Below are positions 28,903 to 37,043 of a DNA stretch of 64,000 nucleotides, one piece after another. This stretch comes from Zhaonella formicivorans (GTDB taxonomy: Bacteria; Bacillota; DUOV01; Zhaonellaceae). The notes beneath the pieces were generated by a model that saw only the letters and a list, made by a program, of their open reading frames with translations, was not told where the DNA came from and searched no databases. How positions within the stretch are numbered: the stretch's first letter is position 1; every line of letters begins with the position of its first letter. Position numbers and translations under genes: made by a program. The stretch is taken from positions 372,001 to 436,000 of the forward strand of contig NZ_CP085524.1 in NCBI RefSeq assembly GCF_004353525.1. The letters are read 5' to 3'.

Positions 28903-30180
28903 ATGCGTGATTACCGTGATATACCCTTATGGGCGGGGGTCAAAGAAGAAGAGTGGCAGGATTGGCATTGGCAGGTTGCAAACAGGATCACTTCATTGGA
29001 AGCATTGAAGCACGTATTGCCTTTAACAGCTGAAGAGGAGGACGGGGTTAAAAATTGTTTAAAAAGCTTGCGGATGGCTATAACACCCTATTACGCTACT
29101 TTAATAGATCCTGAAAACCCTATATGTCCCATCCGCAAACAGGCGGTGCCTACTTCCGCAGAACTCCATAAAAGTCGTTTTGACTTGGCAGATCCATTAC
29201 ATGAAGACGCAGATGCACCGGTTGAGGGGTTGACCCACAGATATCCGGACAGGGTATTGCTGCTTCTGACTGATCAATGTTCCACTTATTGCCGTCATTG
29301 CACCAGGAGACGTTTAGCCGGTGTGTATGATCATGCCCGCACAAAAGAAGAATTAGAGCGCTGTCTGCATTATGTCAGGGAAACTCCCATTGTTAGAGAC
29401 GTAGTGCTTTCGGGTGGTGATCCCCTTTTAGTTAGCGACGGTATGCTCGAATACGTCTTGCAAGAACTGCGTAAAATCAAACATGTGGAAATTATTCGCA
29501 TCGGAACCCGCACGCCGGTGGTTTTACCCCAGCGCATAACCGCTGCTCTGTGTACCATGCTTAAAAAATATCACCCCGTTTATATAAATACTCATTTTAA
29601 CCATCCCCGGGAGATTACTCCTCAGGCAGCCGAAGCTTGCGCCCGCCTGGCGGAAGCAGGTATTCCACTTGGTAATCAGTCAGTTCTACTAAAAGGAGTA
29701 AATGATTGTCCCGAGTTGTTTAAGAAACTTGTTCAGGAACTGCTAAAAATAAGAGTACGTCCATACTATGTCTACCAGTGCGATTTGTCCCAAGGAATTG
29801 AGCATTTTAGAACGCCGGTAAGTGCAGGTATTCAAATTATTGAATACTTGCGGGGACATACTTCCGGATTGGCAGTGCCAACCTATGTAGTTGATGCTCC
29901 CGGCGGTGGAGGGAAAATTCCTGTAGCGCCACAGTATCTCATTTCGCAAGGTCCCGGGAAAGTTGTGCTGCGCAATTACGAAGGGGTTTTTACCAGTTAT
30001 ACTGAGCCAAAACATGTCATTGATCCCGAGTCTCCTTGCAGTATCTGCGGAGGGTACCACCACCGGACAAAAGTTGGGCTTACTTCCTTGCTCAGCGGCC
30101 AGACACTGTCCCTTGAGCCTGTAAACCATGAAGCACATTCTACTGGTGAATTTAGCATGGCTTTGCCTGAGGCGAAATAA
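28903..30180 (+). CDS. kamA: L-lysine 2,3-aminomutase
   Basis: 425 residues, ATG after AAGGAG. Radical-SAM motif CSTYCRHC with Cys126, Cys130 and Cys133, one residue from the positions in the clostridial enzyme; VVDAPGGGGKIPV carries the PLP lysine; C-terminal CSICGG supplies the zinc-binding cysteines. It converts L-lysine to L-beta-lysine, the first step of the pathway. It has its own sigma-54 promoter. A family relative, glutamate 2,3-aminomutase, is less likely given the neighbouring genes and length. Confidence 0.93.
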   Translation: MRDYRDIPLWAGVKEEEWQDWHWQVANRITSLEALKHVLPLTAEEEDGVKNCLKSLRMAITPYYATLIDPENPICPIRKQAVPTSAELHKSRFDLADPLHEDADAPVEGLTHRYPDRVLLLLTDQCSTYCRHCTRRRLAGVYDHARTKEELERCLHYVRETPIVRDVVLSGGDPLLVSDGMLEYVLQELRKIKHVEIIRIGTRTPVVLPQRITAALCTMLKKYHPVYINTHFNHPREITPQAAEACARLAEAGIPLGNQSVLLKGVNDCPELFKKLVQELLKIRVRPYYVYQCDLSQGIEHFRTPVSAGIQIIEYLRGHTSGLAVPTYVVDAPGGGGKIPVAPQYLISQGPGKVVLRNYEGVFTSYTEPKHVIDPESPCSICGGYHHRTKVGLTSLLSGQTLSLEPVNHEAHSTGEFSMALPEAK

Positions 30181-30185
30181 AATAC

Positions 30186-30201
30186 TGCCTGAATTTTGGC
30201 A
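30186..30201 (+). promoter_or_regulatory. Proposed distal activator site for atoDA
   Basis: TGCCTGAATTTTGGCA, perfect TGCC-N8-GGCA, directly behind the kamA stop codon and about 225 bases before the promoter element. Confidence 0.55.
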
Positions 30202-30275
30202 AAAGTGCAGCTTAAAATTCAGCAATAGTATATTCTTGCGCTAAATATATTAAGAATATTTTTGAAAATAGATTA

Positions 30276-30291
30276 TGCCCAAAATTAGGCA
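30276..30291 (+). promoter_or_regulatory. Proposed proximal activator site for atoDA
   Basis: TGCCCAAAATTAGGCA, perfect TGCC-N8-GGCA, 90 bases after the distal site and about 135 before the sigma-54 element. Confidence 0.6.
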
Positions 30292-30418
30292 CGCGTTTTT
30301 GACTATTTAGATTTGTGCAAAGTGTTACCATGCAGCTATCGTTTAGTTGCGCTATGCAGAGCCATGCTTTCTTTATGATGCCTTGCTGAAATATTTGCCA
30401 GGAATTCCTTGCCAATGT

Positions 30419-30434
30419 TGGCATAAAAATTGCA
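30419..30434 (+). promoter_or_regulatory. Sigma-54 promoter of atoDA
   Basis: TGGCATAAAAATTGCA: GG-N10-GC, closest of the four to the consensus. It is 73 bases before atoD. The methylamine genes that follow may also be read from it. Confidence 0.8.
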
Positions 30435-30507
30435 ATGCCAATTAGTATGGCAACAAACTGGCTGAACCGGCTCGCATTTTTGGGCATCTTAAGGAAGGGG
30501 GAATAGG

Positions 30508-31224
30508 ATGAAACCTGTGCTGACATCCAAAGAAGCAGTAAAAATAATTACAGATGGAATGTCGGTGATGATTGGAGGCTTTTTAAATATCGGAACTCCG
30601 CTAACATTGGTTGATGCGTTGGCAGAGCAAGGCAGCAAAGACTTGACACTGATAAGCTGTACTATGGCTTATCCGGGGCAAGGGGTGGGGAAGCTTCAGG
30701 ACAGGAGACAGTTTTCAAAATTAATTGCTTCTTGGATTGGAGGCCACCCTGATACCGGCAAACTAATGGAGACAGGAGAACTGGAGGTTGTATTGACTCC
30801 GCAAGGGACGCTGGCCGAGCAGATCCGGGCGGGAGGTGCGGGACTTGGCGGCTTTTTGACTCCCACTGGGGTAGGGACGGTGGTTGCCAAAGGAAAGCAA
30901 GAGTATACCATTCATGGTAAGACGTACCTGCTGGAGTATCCCTTAACTGCCGATGTAGCATTGGTTAAAGCATATAAAGCGGATACCGACGGCAATTTGC
31001 TCTATCGTTTGTCAGCCCGTAATTTTAATCCTTTGATGGCTATGGCAGCAACAATTGTAATTGCAGAAGTGGAGGAAGTGGTTCCCGTAGGAACCTTTGA
31101 TCCTGATCAGGTTGTTACCCCTGGAATTTTTGTAGATATTCTGGTGAAGGAGGGGAACGAGGATGACTGTCGATCATCGGGCGCGAATAGCGCAAAGGGT
31201 GGCAAGGGAGCTGCGGGACGGTGA
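30508..31224 (+). CDS. atoD: Acetoacetate CoA-transferase alpha subunit
   Basis: 238 residues, ATG after AAGGGGG. Glycine-rich CoA-binding start [22 protein letters not shown] and the domain end [15 protein letters not shown] identify the alpha subunit of the two-subunit 3-oxoacid CoA-transferases. The last 20 residues are basic and low in similarity and overlap the beta gene by 62 bases. Moves CoA from a donor such as acetyl- or butyryl-CoA to acetoacetate made by Kce. Confidence 0.9.
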   Translation: MKPVLTSKEAVKIITDGMSVMIGGFLNIGTPLTLVDALAEQGSKDLTLISCTMAYPGQGVGKLQDRRQFSKLIASWIGGHPDTGKLMETGELEVVLTPQGTLAEQIRAGGAGLGGFLTPTGVGTVVAKGKQEYTIHGKTYLLEYPLTADVALVKAYKADTDGNLLYRLSARNFNPLMAMAATIVIAEVEEVVPVGTFDPDQVVTPGIFVDILVKEGNEDDCRSSGANSAKGGKGAAGR

Positions 31225-31819
31225 CGTTGTGAACCTGGGGATTGGTTTGCCAACCCTGGTTGCCAATTATCTTCCCCAAGGTGTTTCAATTGTACTTCAC
31301 TCCGAAAATGGTTTTTTGGGTATAGGGCCTGAACCGGCAGCGGGCCAAGAAGATAGGGATTTGGTAAATGCCGGAGGAAAACCGGTAACAATTTTACCCG
31401 GCGGATCTTGTTTCGACATCGCTACCTCATTTGCCATCATTCGCGGAGGACATTTAGATGTAACAGTGTTAGGTGCATTGCAAGTAGATGCGCAGGGCAA
31501 CCTGGCAAACTGGATGGTGCCGGGCAAAATGGTCCCCGGGATGGGGGGAGCTATGGACCTGGTCGTAGGTGCCAAAAAAGTGATTATCGCCATGGAGCAT
31601 GTCAGCAAGGACGGTTCCCCCAAAATCGTTAAACAGTGTTCTTTACCTCTTACGGCCATCGGAGAAGTGGATCTAATAGTGACCGACTGGGCAGTTATTA
31701 AGGTAGGATTTGACGGTTTGCATCTCTTGGAAATAGCGGAAAGTACAACTTTAAAGGCTGTTTTGGCTGCCACAGGTGCGCCCTTAATCCTGCCGCAGGG
31801 GACAATTCCCACTTTTTAA
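31163..31819 (+). CDS. atoA: Acetoacetate CoA-transferase beta subunit
   Basis: 218 residues, ATG 31163 after GGAGGGG inside atoD. The catalytic glutamate is in [12 protein letters not shown], the usual SENG motif. The remainder ([11 protein letters not shown]-like and [12 protein letters not shown]) fits the family. Forms a dimer of heterodimers with AtoD. Completes conversion of acetoacetate to acetoacetyl-CoA for thiolase. A 105-base gap separates it from mtbB, with no terminator seen. Confidence 0.92.
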   Translation: MTVDHRARIAQRVARELRDGDVVNLGIGLPTLVANYLPQGVSIVLHSENGFLGIGPEPAAGQEDRDLVNAGGKPVTILPGGSCFDIATSFAIIRGGHLDVTVLGALQVDAQGNLANWMVPGKMVPGMGGAMDLVVGAKKVIIAMEHVSKDGSPKIVKQCSLPLTAIGEVDLIVTDWAVIKVGFDGLHLLEIAESTTLKAVLAATGAPLILPQGTIPTF

Positions 31820-31924
31820 TTAAATTGGGCAGGTTGAAGAAATTATAATGCTTATGTCCGAGAGCAACAGTGCGTCAGTATTTTTAATATCTATAACGTT
31901 CGGTGCATGTTAGGAGGGAACAGC

Positions 31925-33316
31925 GTGAGCAAATATTTTACCCGGATGGGTGACGGTTCCGGCGTTTATTTAAGCGCCGAAGATATAAGGTTTGATTTGG
32001 AGGAAGGAACCAGAGACGCTGCGGAACGAGGTAAAATACCTGAACTGACTAAAGAAGAATTAGACCATTTGTTTGAAATTATTACTATGCCCGGAAATGT
32101 GGTGGGTGTGGAAAGAGGTAATGAAGTGGTAACCACTTCCGATTCGGGAGGCTGTAAAATTACATACCACGCTAATATTGCCATCGACAGATCCGCTGCA
32201 GTTCTGATTCATGAAAAAGTGTTGGGGGCAGATTCCCTTGATCTGGGGCATATCGATTACAGCTACAAAGCTGTTAAACCGGTTCTTCATGATGAAGCTG
32301 CGCTAATGGAGCTCACTCAGCTCAATTCCGTTATGCCTGTGCTATATGGTTCCATGCCCAATTTGGGGTTATACACCAAGCCTGACGGACCTGTAGATAA
32401 CTGGTCCGAGCTCTTGCCTATGGGAAAAATTGCTGAGGCCAGGGCTGCACAGGAGGAGGCCGTGGAATATGCAGTCAAGGATATAGTCTATGTAGCCGGT
32501 GGGATGCACGCAGCGGGCGCTGACGGCATGAATATTGATACATGCGGTGCTTCGGGGGACGCTGATGTGCTGGCAGCCTTAAAGGCCATAGAAATTATTA
32601 AACAAAAATATCCTGACTTGGGAATTGAAATGGGCATGGCCGGAGAATTTATCATCGGTATGCATGGTCAACTGGAGTACGACGGTGTGCGTTTAGCCGG
32701 TTTATATCCCCATATGCAGGTTAAGCTTGCTGAAAAGGCAGGCGCTAATATTTTCGGAGCTGTAATTAATACCAACAGCAATATGTCATTCCCTTGGAAC
32801 CTGGCCAGGACGGTGACTTTTATCAAAGCTTGTACGGAAGCGGCCAGCATACCCGTTCATGTAAATGTGGGCATGGGTGTAGGCGCAATCCCAATGAATG
32901 AAGTACCTCCTGTAGATGCAGTTACCAGAGCGGATAAAGCTCTGGTGGAAATAGGCAAAGCGGACGGGTTGTAGATTGGCGTAGGCGATCCTTTCGGTTT
33001 AGAAGTTGCTCATGAGCTTGCCGCAGGCATGGGCGGAATTCGCACTGCCGGAGATCTGGTATTGCGTATGCAACTGTCTAAAGGCATGAAGATTCATGAG
33101 GCTAAAAAATATGTGGCTGAAAAATTGGGTGTGACCCCTATGGACTTAAGCGACTGCGCCATCATGAGAGAGATAAGGGAGGATCTTAATCTTGGGCGTC
33201 CTATGCCCCCTGATGGCGCTGCTAAAGGTATAGAAGCGAAATGTCGCATTGCCCACGTCCTTAATATCAAGATTAATTCCGTCGAGCGTTTTTTAGTAAA
33301 AGCAGGTCTAAAATAA
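31925..33316 (+). CDS. mtbB: Dimethylamine methyltransferase MtbB with in-frame amber (pyrrolysine)
   Basis: 463 residues if TAG at 32972-32974 is read through. GTG 31925 follows TTAGGAGGG. Codon 350 is TAG in ADGL-TAG-IGVGDPFGLEVA; the frame continues for 113 sense codons that keep family sequence (GMGGIRTAGDLVLRMQL) up to TAA. In archaeal MtbB (about 467 residues) the pyrrolysine codon lies at 356. The enzyme moves a methyl from dimethylamine to a corrinoid protein, and the pyrrolysine ring activates the substrate. Without pyrrolysine the product would be a 349-residue fragment. pylTSBCD is not in this window. Confidence 0.92.
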
Positions 33317-33354
33317 GTCGGGCCTATGAAAAATTGACAGGGAGGTCGTGCCAG

Positions 33355-34002
33355 GTGAATAAAGACCGGATTTTGGAAGAAGCGAAAGAAGCTATCCTAA
33401 AATGTGATGCTCAAAAAGCTGTGGCTGTTGCCAGGGAGGCCCTCTCCATAGGAATGGACCCGGTGGAAGTCTTAAGTAACGGCTTTAGCGTAGGCATCAG
33501 GATTATAGGGGACCTTTTCGGCAGAGGAGAGGTTTTTTTGCCGGAGCTAATACTCTCTTCACAGGTGATGAAAGAAGCTACTGCTATCTTGGAGGCAGCT
33601 ATTGAAACTAAAGATACCAAAAAGAAGGGAAAAATGCTCATTGCTACCGTGGAAGGTGATGTGCACGACATCGGAAAAGGCATAGTGGTTTCACTGGTCA
33701 AAACCCAAGGTATTGAGGTTATTGATTTGGGGCGGGAGGTGCCGGCGCACACCATCATTGAGAAAGCAGTGGAAAATGATGTAGATATTATCGGCACCAG
33801 CGCTTTGCTCACTACAACAATTATGGAACAGAAAAAGCTGGAAGAGGAACTCCGCAGGCATGGTCTGCGTGACAGGTTTAAAACTATGGTAGGCGGAGCC
33901 CCTTGTACCCAGCGCTGGGCTGACAGGATCGGGGCGGACGCTTATGCGGAAGATGCTGCTGAGGCAGTCAAAAAAGCATTGGCTCTGCTGGATGCCAGTT
34001 AA
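33355..34002 (+). CDS. mtbC: Methylamine corrinoid protein (MtbC/MttC type)
   Basis: 215 residues from GTG 33355 (AGGGAGG before; a longer frame from 33334 is less likely). N-terminal helical B12-cap domain (about 1-85), then the cobalamin domain with EGDVHDIGKGIV holding the His ligand and the C-terminal VGGAPCTQRWADRIGADAYAEDA. It accepts methyl groups from MtbB and/or MttB and donates them to a second methyltransferase not present here. Lying between the two methyltransferase genes, it may serve both; sequence does not tell MtbC from MttC. Confidence 0.9.
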   Translation: MNKDRILEEAKEAILKCDAQKAVAVAREALSIGMDPVEVLSNGFSVGIRIIGDLFGRGEVFLPELILSSQVMKEATAILEAAIETKDTKKKGKMLIATVEGDVHDIGKGIVVSLVKTQGIEVIDLGREVPAHTIIEKAVENDVDIIGTSALLTTTIMEQKKLEEELRRHGLRDRFKTMVGGAPCTQRWADRIGADAYAEDAAEAVKKALALLDAS

Positions 34003-34076
34003 TATTTAGCTCTTCACAATCTAGTATAGGTTACGGTATACATCCGGCGTTTTTTTCGGAAGGAGAGGTGCTAGTA

Positions 34077-35564
34077 TTGAGCAGAAGGAACGTATCAGCG
34101 GGAAACGGCATATGTGATGGATTTGGTTTGAGTATCTTCTCCACGGATGCGTTAGACAGAATTCACTGTGCTACGCTGGAGGTTTTGTGGTACGAAGGGA
34201 TAAAAGTATACAGCGACTTGGCCTTGGAAATCTATCACGGCGGGGGATGTACGGTAGACAAAACAAAGCAAAAAGTGTTCATACCGCCCCACGTGGTGGA
34301 GGACTGCATTCGCTCAGCCCCTTCCACCGTGCTTTTAGCTGCCAGGGATCCAGCCAACGATGTAGTTTTGGATGGTACCAGGGTAAATTTTTGTAACTTT
34401 AGCAAAGGCGTTATGGTAGTTGACCCGTATACCGGTGAAATAAGGAAATCTACCAAGCAGGATGAAGCAAATGTAGCCGTACTGGTAGATTATTTAGACC
34501 AGTATGATGTTTTGGATGTGGCTGTTGAAGCCAGGGATACAGACCCCAAAACTGCTAACCTGGAATGTTACGAAGCAATGGTTTCCAATTCGACGAAGCA
34601 CTGCACCCAATCACCCCACAGTATAGCGGAGGCAGAAAAGCTCATCCAATTGGCTGCTATTGTGGCTGGTGGCAGGGAAAAGCTTAGGCAAAGACCGATC
34701 ACTTCTGCCACTGTTTGCCCTCAAAGCCCTTTGTCTCTGGCGGAGGAAACATGCGAACCTATTATCGCTTACGCGAGAAACGGCATACCGATGAATGTGC
34801 TGTCCATGGCTATGGCTGGCGGCACCTCACCGGTTACTTTAGCCGGTACTTTGGTCACCCATAATGCGGAAGTACTGAGCGGCATTGTTCTAGCTCAATT
34901 GACAAACAGGGGGACTCCCAATATGTATGGCAGTTCCACCACCATTATGGATTTGAAATTGGCTTCTGCTTCTATTGGATGCCCTGAGTTAGGGATGATC
35001 AGTGCTGCCGTTTGTAAGCTGGCGCAATACTATAAAATCCCCAGTTATGTAGCGGGAACCTAGACTGACAGTAAATTAGGCGATGAGCAGGCGGGTCACG
35101 AAAAAACGCTGACTATGCTCTTGGCCGCGTTAGCAGGCGCTAATATGATTTACGGCCTAGGCATGATTGAGTTGGGGATGACCCTGGATTTTGGGCAGTT
35201 GGTGGTTGACAATGAGATTGCCCGGATGGTGCGAAAGGTGCTTGCGGGGATTCCTGTAAACGATGAGACTCTGGCAGTGGATGTAATCCGCAGGGTAGGT
35301 ACCGGCGGACACTTCCTGATGGAGGAACATACTTTAAAACACATGAAAACAGTACAGTCCCAAAGCACCCTGTTTGACCGCCAAACCAGGCAAAATTGGA
35401 TTGCTAAAGGGGGAAAAGACTTAGCAGCCAGAGCTAATGAAACAGCTAGGTATATTTTGGAAAATCATGAGCCGCAGCCTCTACCGATTGAAGTAGCTAA
35501 AAAAATAAGGGAAAGCATTGAAGAAACCGAGCGGGAATGGGGAATCAGGAAGGGGGAAAAATGA
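34077..35564 (+). CDS. mttB: Trimethylamine methyltransferase MttB with in-frame amber (pyrrolysine)
   Basis: 495 residues with read-through, the length of archaeal MttB. TTG 34077 follows AGGAGAGG (GTG 34068 is an alternative). Codon 329 is TAG at 35061-35063, in YVAGT-TAG-TDSKLGDEQAG, against 334 in the archaeal enzyme. The frame stays open for 166 codons after it, with family sequence such as LTMLLAALAGANMIYG. Demethylates trimethylamine and passes the methyl to the adjacent corrinoid protein. It is clearly homologous to the non-pyrrolysine copy at 25174. Confidence 0.92.
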
Positions 35565-36818
35565 TTGGACAGTGCGCCCAAACTTAACTTACAAAAATCA
35601 ATGGAATTGTACACGGAAGCACAAAAACTTTCACCGGGAGGTATGATGGGCATCCGCCGACCGTATAACTTTGTTCCCGGAGAATATCCAATTTTTATTA
35701 CGAAAGGATATGGCGGTCATATTGTCGATGTGGATGGCAACGATTACATCGACATGCTCTGTGGTTACGGCCCTATTATCTTAGGCTATAATGAGCCGGA
35801 AATTAATCGGGCAGTAATTGAACAAATGGAATCGGGTTTTTGCTTTTCACTGGTACAACCTATTCAAAACCAACTGGAAAAGAGATTGCTTGAGCTTATA
35901 CCTTCTGCCGAAATGGCTATTCTTGTCAAGACCGGTTCTGACGCCACGGGAGTTGCTGTCCGTATTGCCCGGGGTTATACCGAAAAAGACAAAATTCTGC
36001 GCTGCGGCTATCATGGCTGGCATGATTGGTGCGTGGAAGTTCACGGTGGTGTACCCGAGGCAGTCCAGGAATTAACGGAAGAATTTCCTTACGGCGATTT
36101 GGATGCCTTAGAGCAGTCACTGGAAAGGAATAAAGGTCAGGTGGCTGCCATTATCATTACGCCCGTAGGCCATCCGTTGGCCCAGCCAGTTATGGCCCCT
36201 CCTCCAGGGTATTTACAGGGAGTCAGGAATTTGGCGGACACATACGGGGCAGTGCTGATCTTTGATGAAATCAGGACGGGATTCCGAGTCGCATTGGGCG
36301 GCGCTCAAGAACGGTACGGCGTAACGCCTGATCTTTCCACCTTTGGTAAGGCAATGGCCAACGGCTACGCTATCAGCGCCTGTGTAGGCAAGGCGGAGAT
36401 TATGCAAGTGGCTGAGAAGAAAGTGTTTATCAGTTCTACCTTTTTCCCTAACAGCCTGGAAATGGCAGCTGCCATGAAGTGCATAGATATACTGGAACGG
36501 GAGCGGGTGTTGGAGGATATCTGGCAGCGCGGCGAAATTTTTTTGAACAGGGCAGAGCAAATTTTTGCCGATTCAGGTGTCCCTGCCACTGTTTCCGGGA
36601 TTCCCCCTATGCCGTTCTTTACATTTGATAAGGTGGATGATCTGTATAAAGAACGCCGCCAGTGTTTTTACACTGAGACCATCCGGCGGAAGTTGTTTAT
36701 TCAGCCATATCATCATTACTACATTTGCTATCGCCACACTGATGAAGATTTAGAATATGCTTTGAACGCAATTTATGAAGCTCTGGAAGTTACCAAGAAA
36801 AAATATCCTGTAAAGTAA
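35565..36818 (+). CDS. Class III aminotransferase (glutamate-1-semialdehyde aminomutase-like)
   Basis: 417 residues, TTG start directly after the mttB stop codon with GGGGGAAAA before it. PLP-enzyme features: KTGSDATGVAVRIARGYT, LIFDEIRTGFR (Asp contacting PLP) and STFGKAMANGY with the Schiff-base lysine. Similar to HemL and to class III transaminases of unknown substrate; the heme enzyme is unlikely in this context because no heme genes are near. Cotranscription with methylamine methyltransferases suggests amine or amino acid processing linked to them. Substrate unknown. Confidence 0.8.
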   Translation: MDSAPKLNLQKSMELYTEAQKLSPGGMMGIRRPYNFVPGEYPIFITKGYGGHIVDVDGNDYIDMLCGYGPIILGYNEPEINRAVIEQMESGFCFSLVQPIQNQLEKRLLELIPSAEMAILVKTGSDATGVAVRIARGYTEKDKILRCGYHGWHDWCVEVHGGVPEAVQELTEEFPYGDLDALEQSLERNKGQVAAIIITPVGHPLAQPVMAPPPGYLQGVRNLADTYGAVLIFDEIRTGFRVALGGAQERYGVTPDLSTFGKAMANGYAISACVGKAEIMQVAEKKVFISSTFFPNSLEMAAAMKCIDILERERVLEDIWQRGEIFLNRAEQIFADSGVPATVSGIPPMPFFTFDKVDDLYKERRQCFYTETIRRKLFIQPYHHYYICYRHTDEDLEYALNAIYEALEVTKKKYPVK

Positions 36819-36845
36819 AATATTATTCTAAATGCTATACCAAAG

Positions 36846-36878
36846 AAACCACTGCTTGTAACTGCTGTGGTTTTTTGT
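36846..36878 (+). terminator. Terminator of the methylamine gene group
   Basis: AAACCACTGC...GCTGTGGTTTTTTG stem-loop 28 bases after the aminotransferase stop codon, followed by a run of Ts. Confidence 0.75.
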
Positions 36879-37043
36879 TTGCTTACCCCTCATTCGGCAA
36901 GACTGCTAAATCTGCTAGCTGCATACTTTGCTTTTGCCCGGACTGGTGTTAGAATAGAATAAAATGTCTGGTTAAAAGATAAAACAATTGTTTTTAGGTA
37001 AGACAAGCATGTTCCAGGCCGCATGCGCAAGGAGGAAGTAGAT

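Larger units (their letters stand above)
30181..30507. other. Control region between kamA and atoD
   Basis: 327 bases with two perfect TGCC-N8-GGCA palindromes and a sigma-54 promoter. No convincing gene. Confidence 0.7.

Noticed and set aside
31925-33316. MtbB as a pseudogene with a nonsense mutation
   Set aside because: The TAG is at the known pyrrolysine site, sequence after it is intact, and MttB nearby shows the same behaviour.
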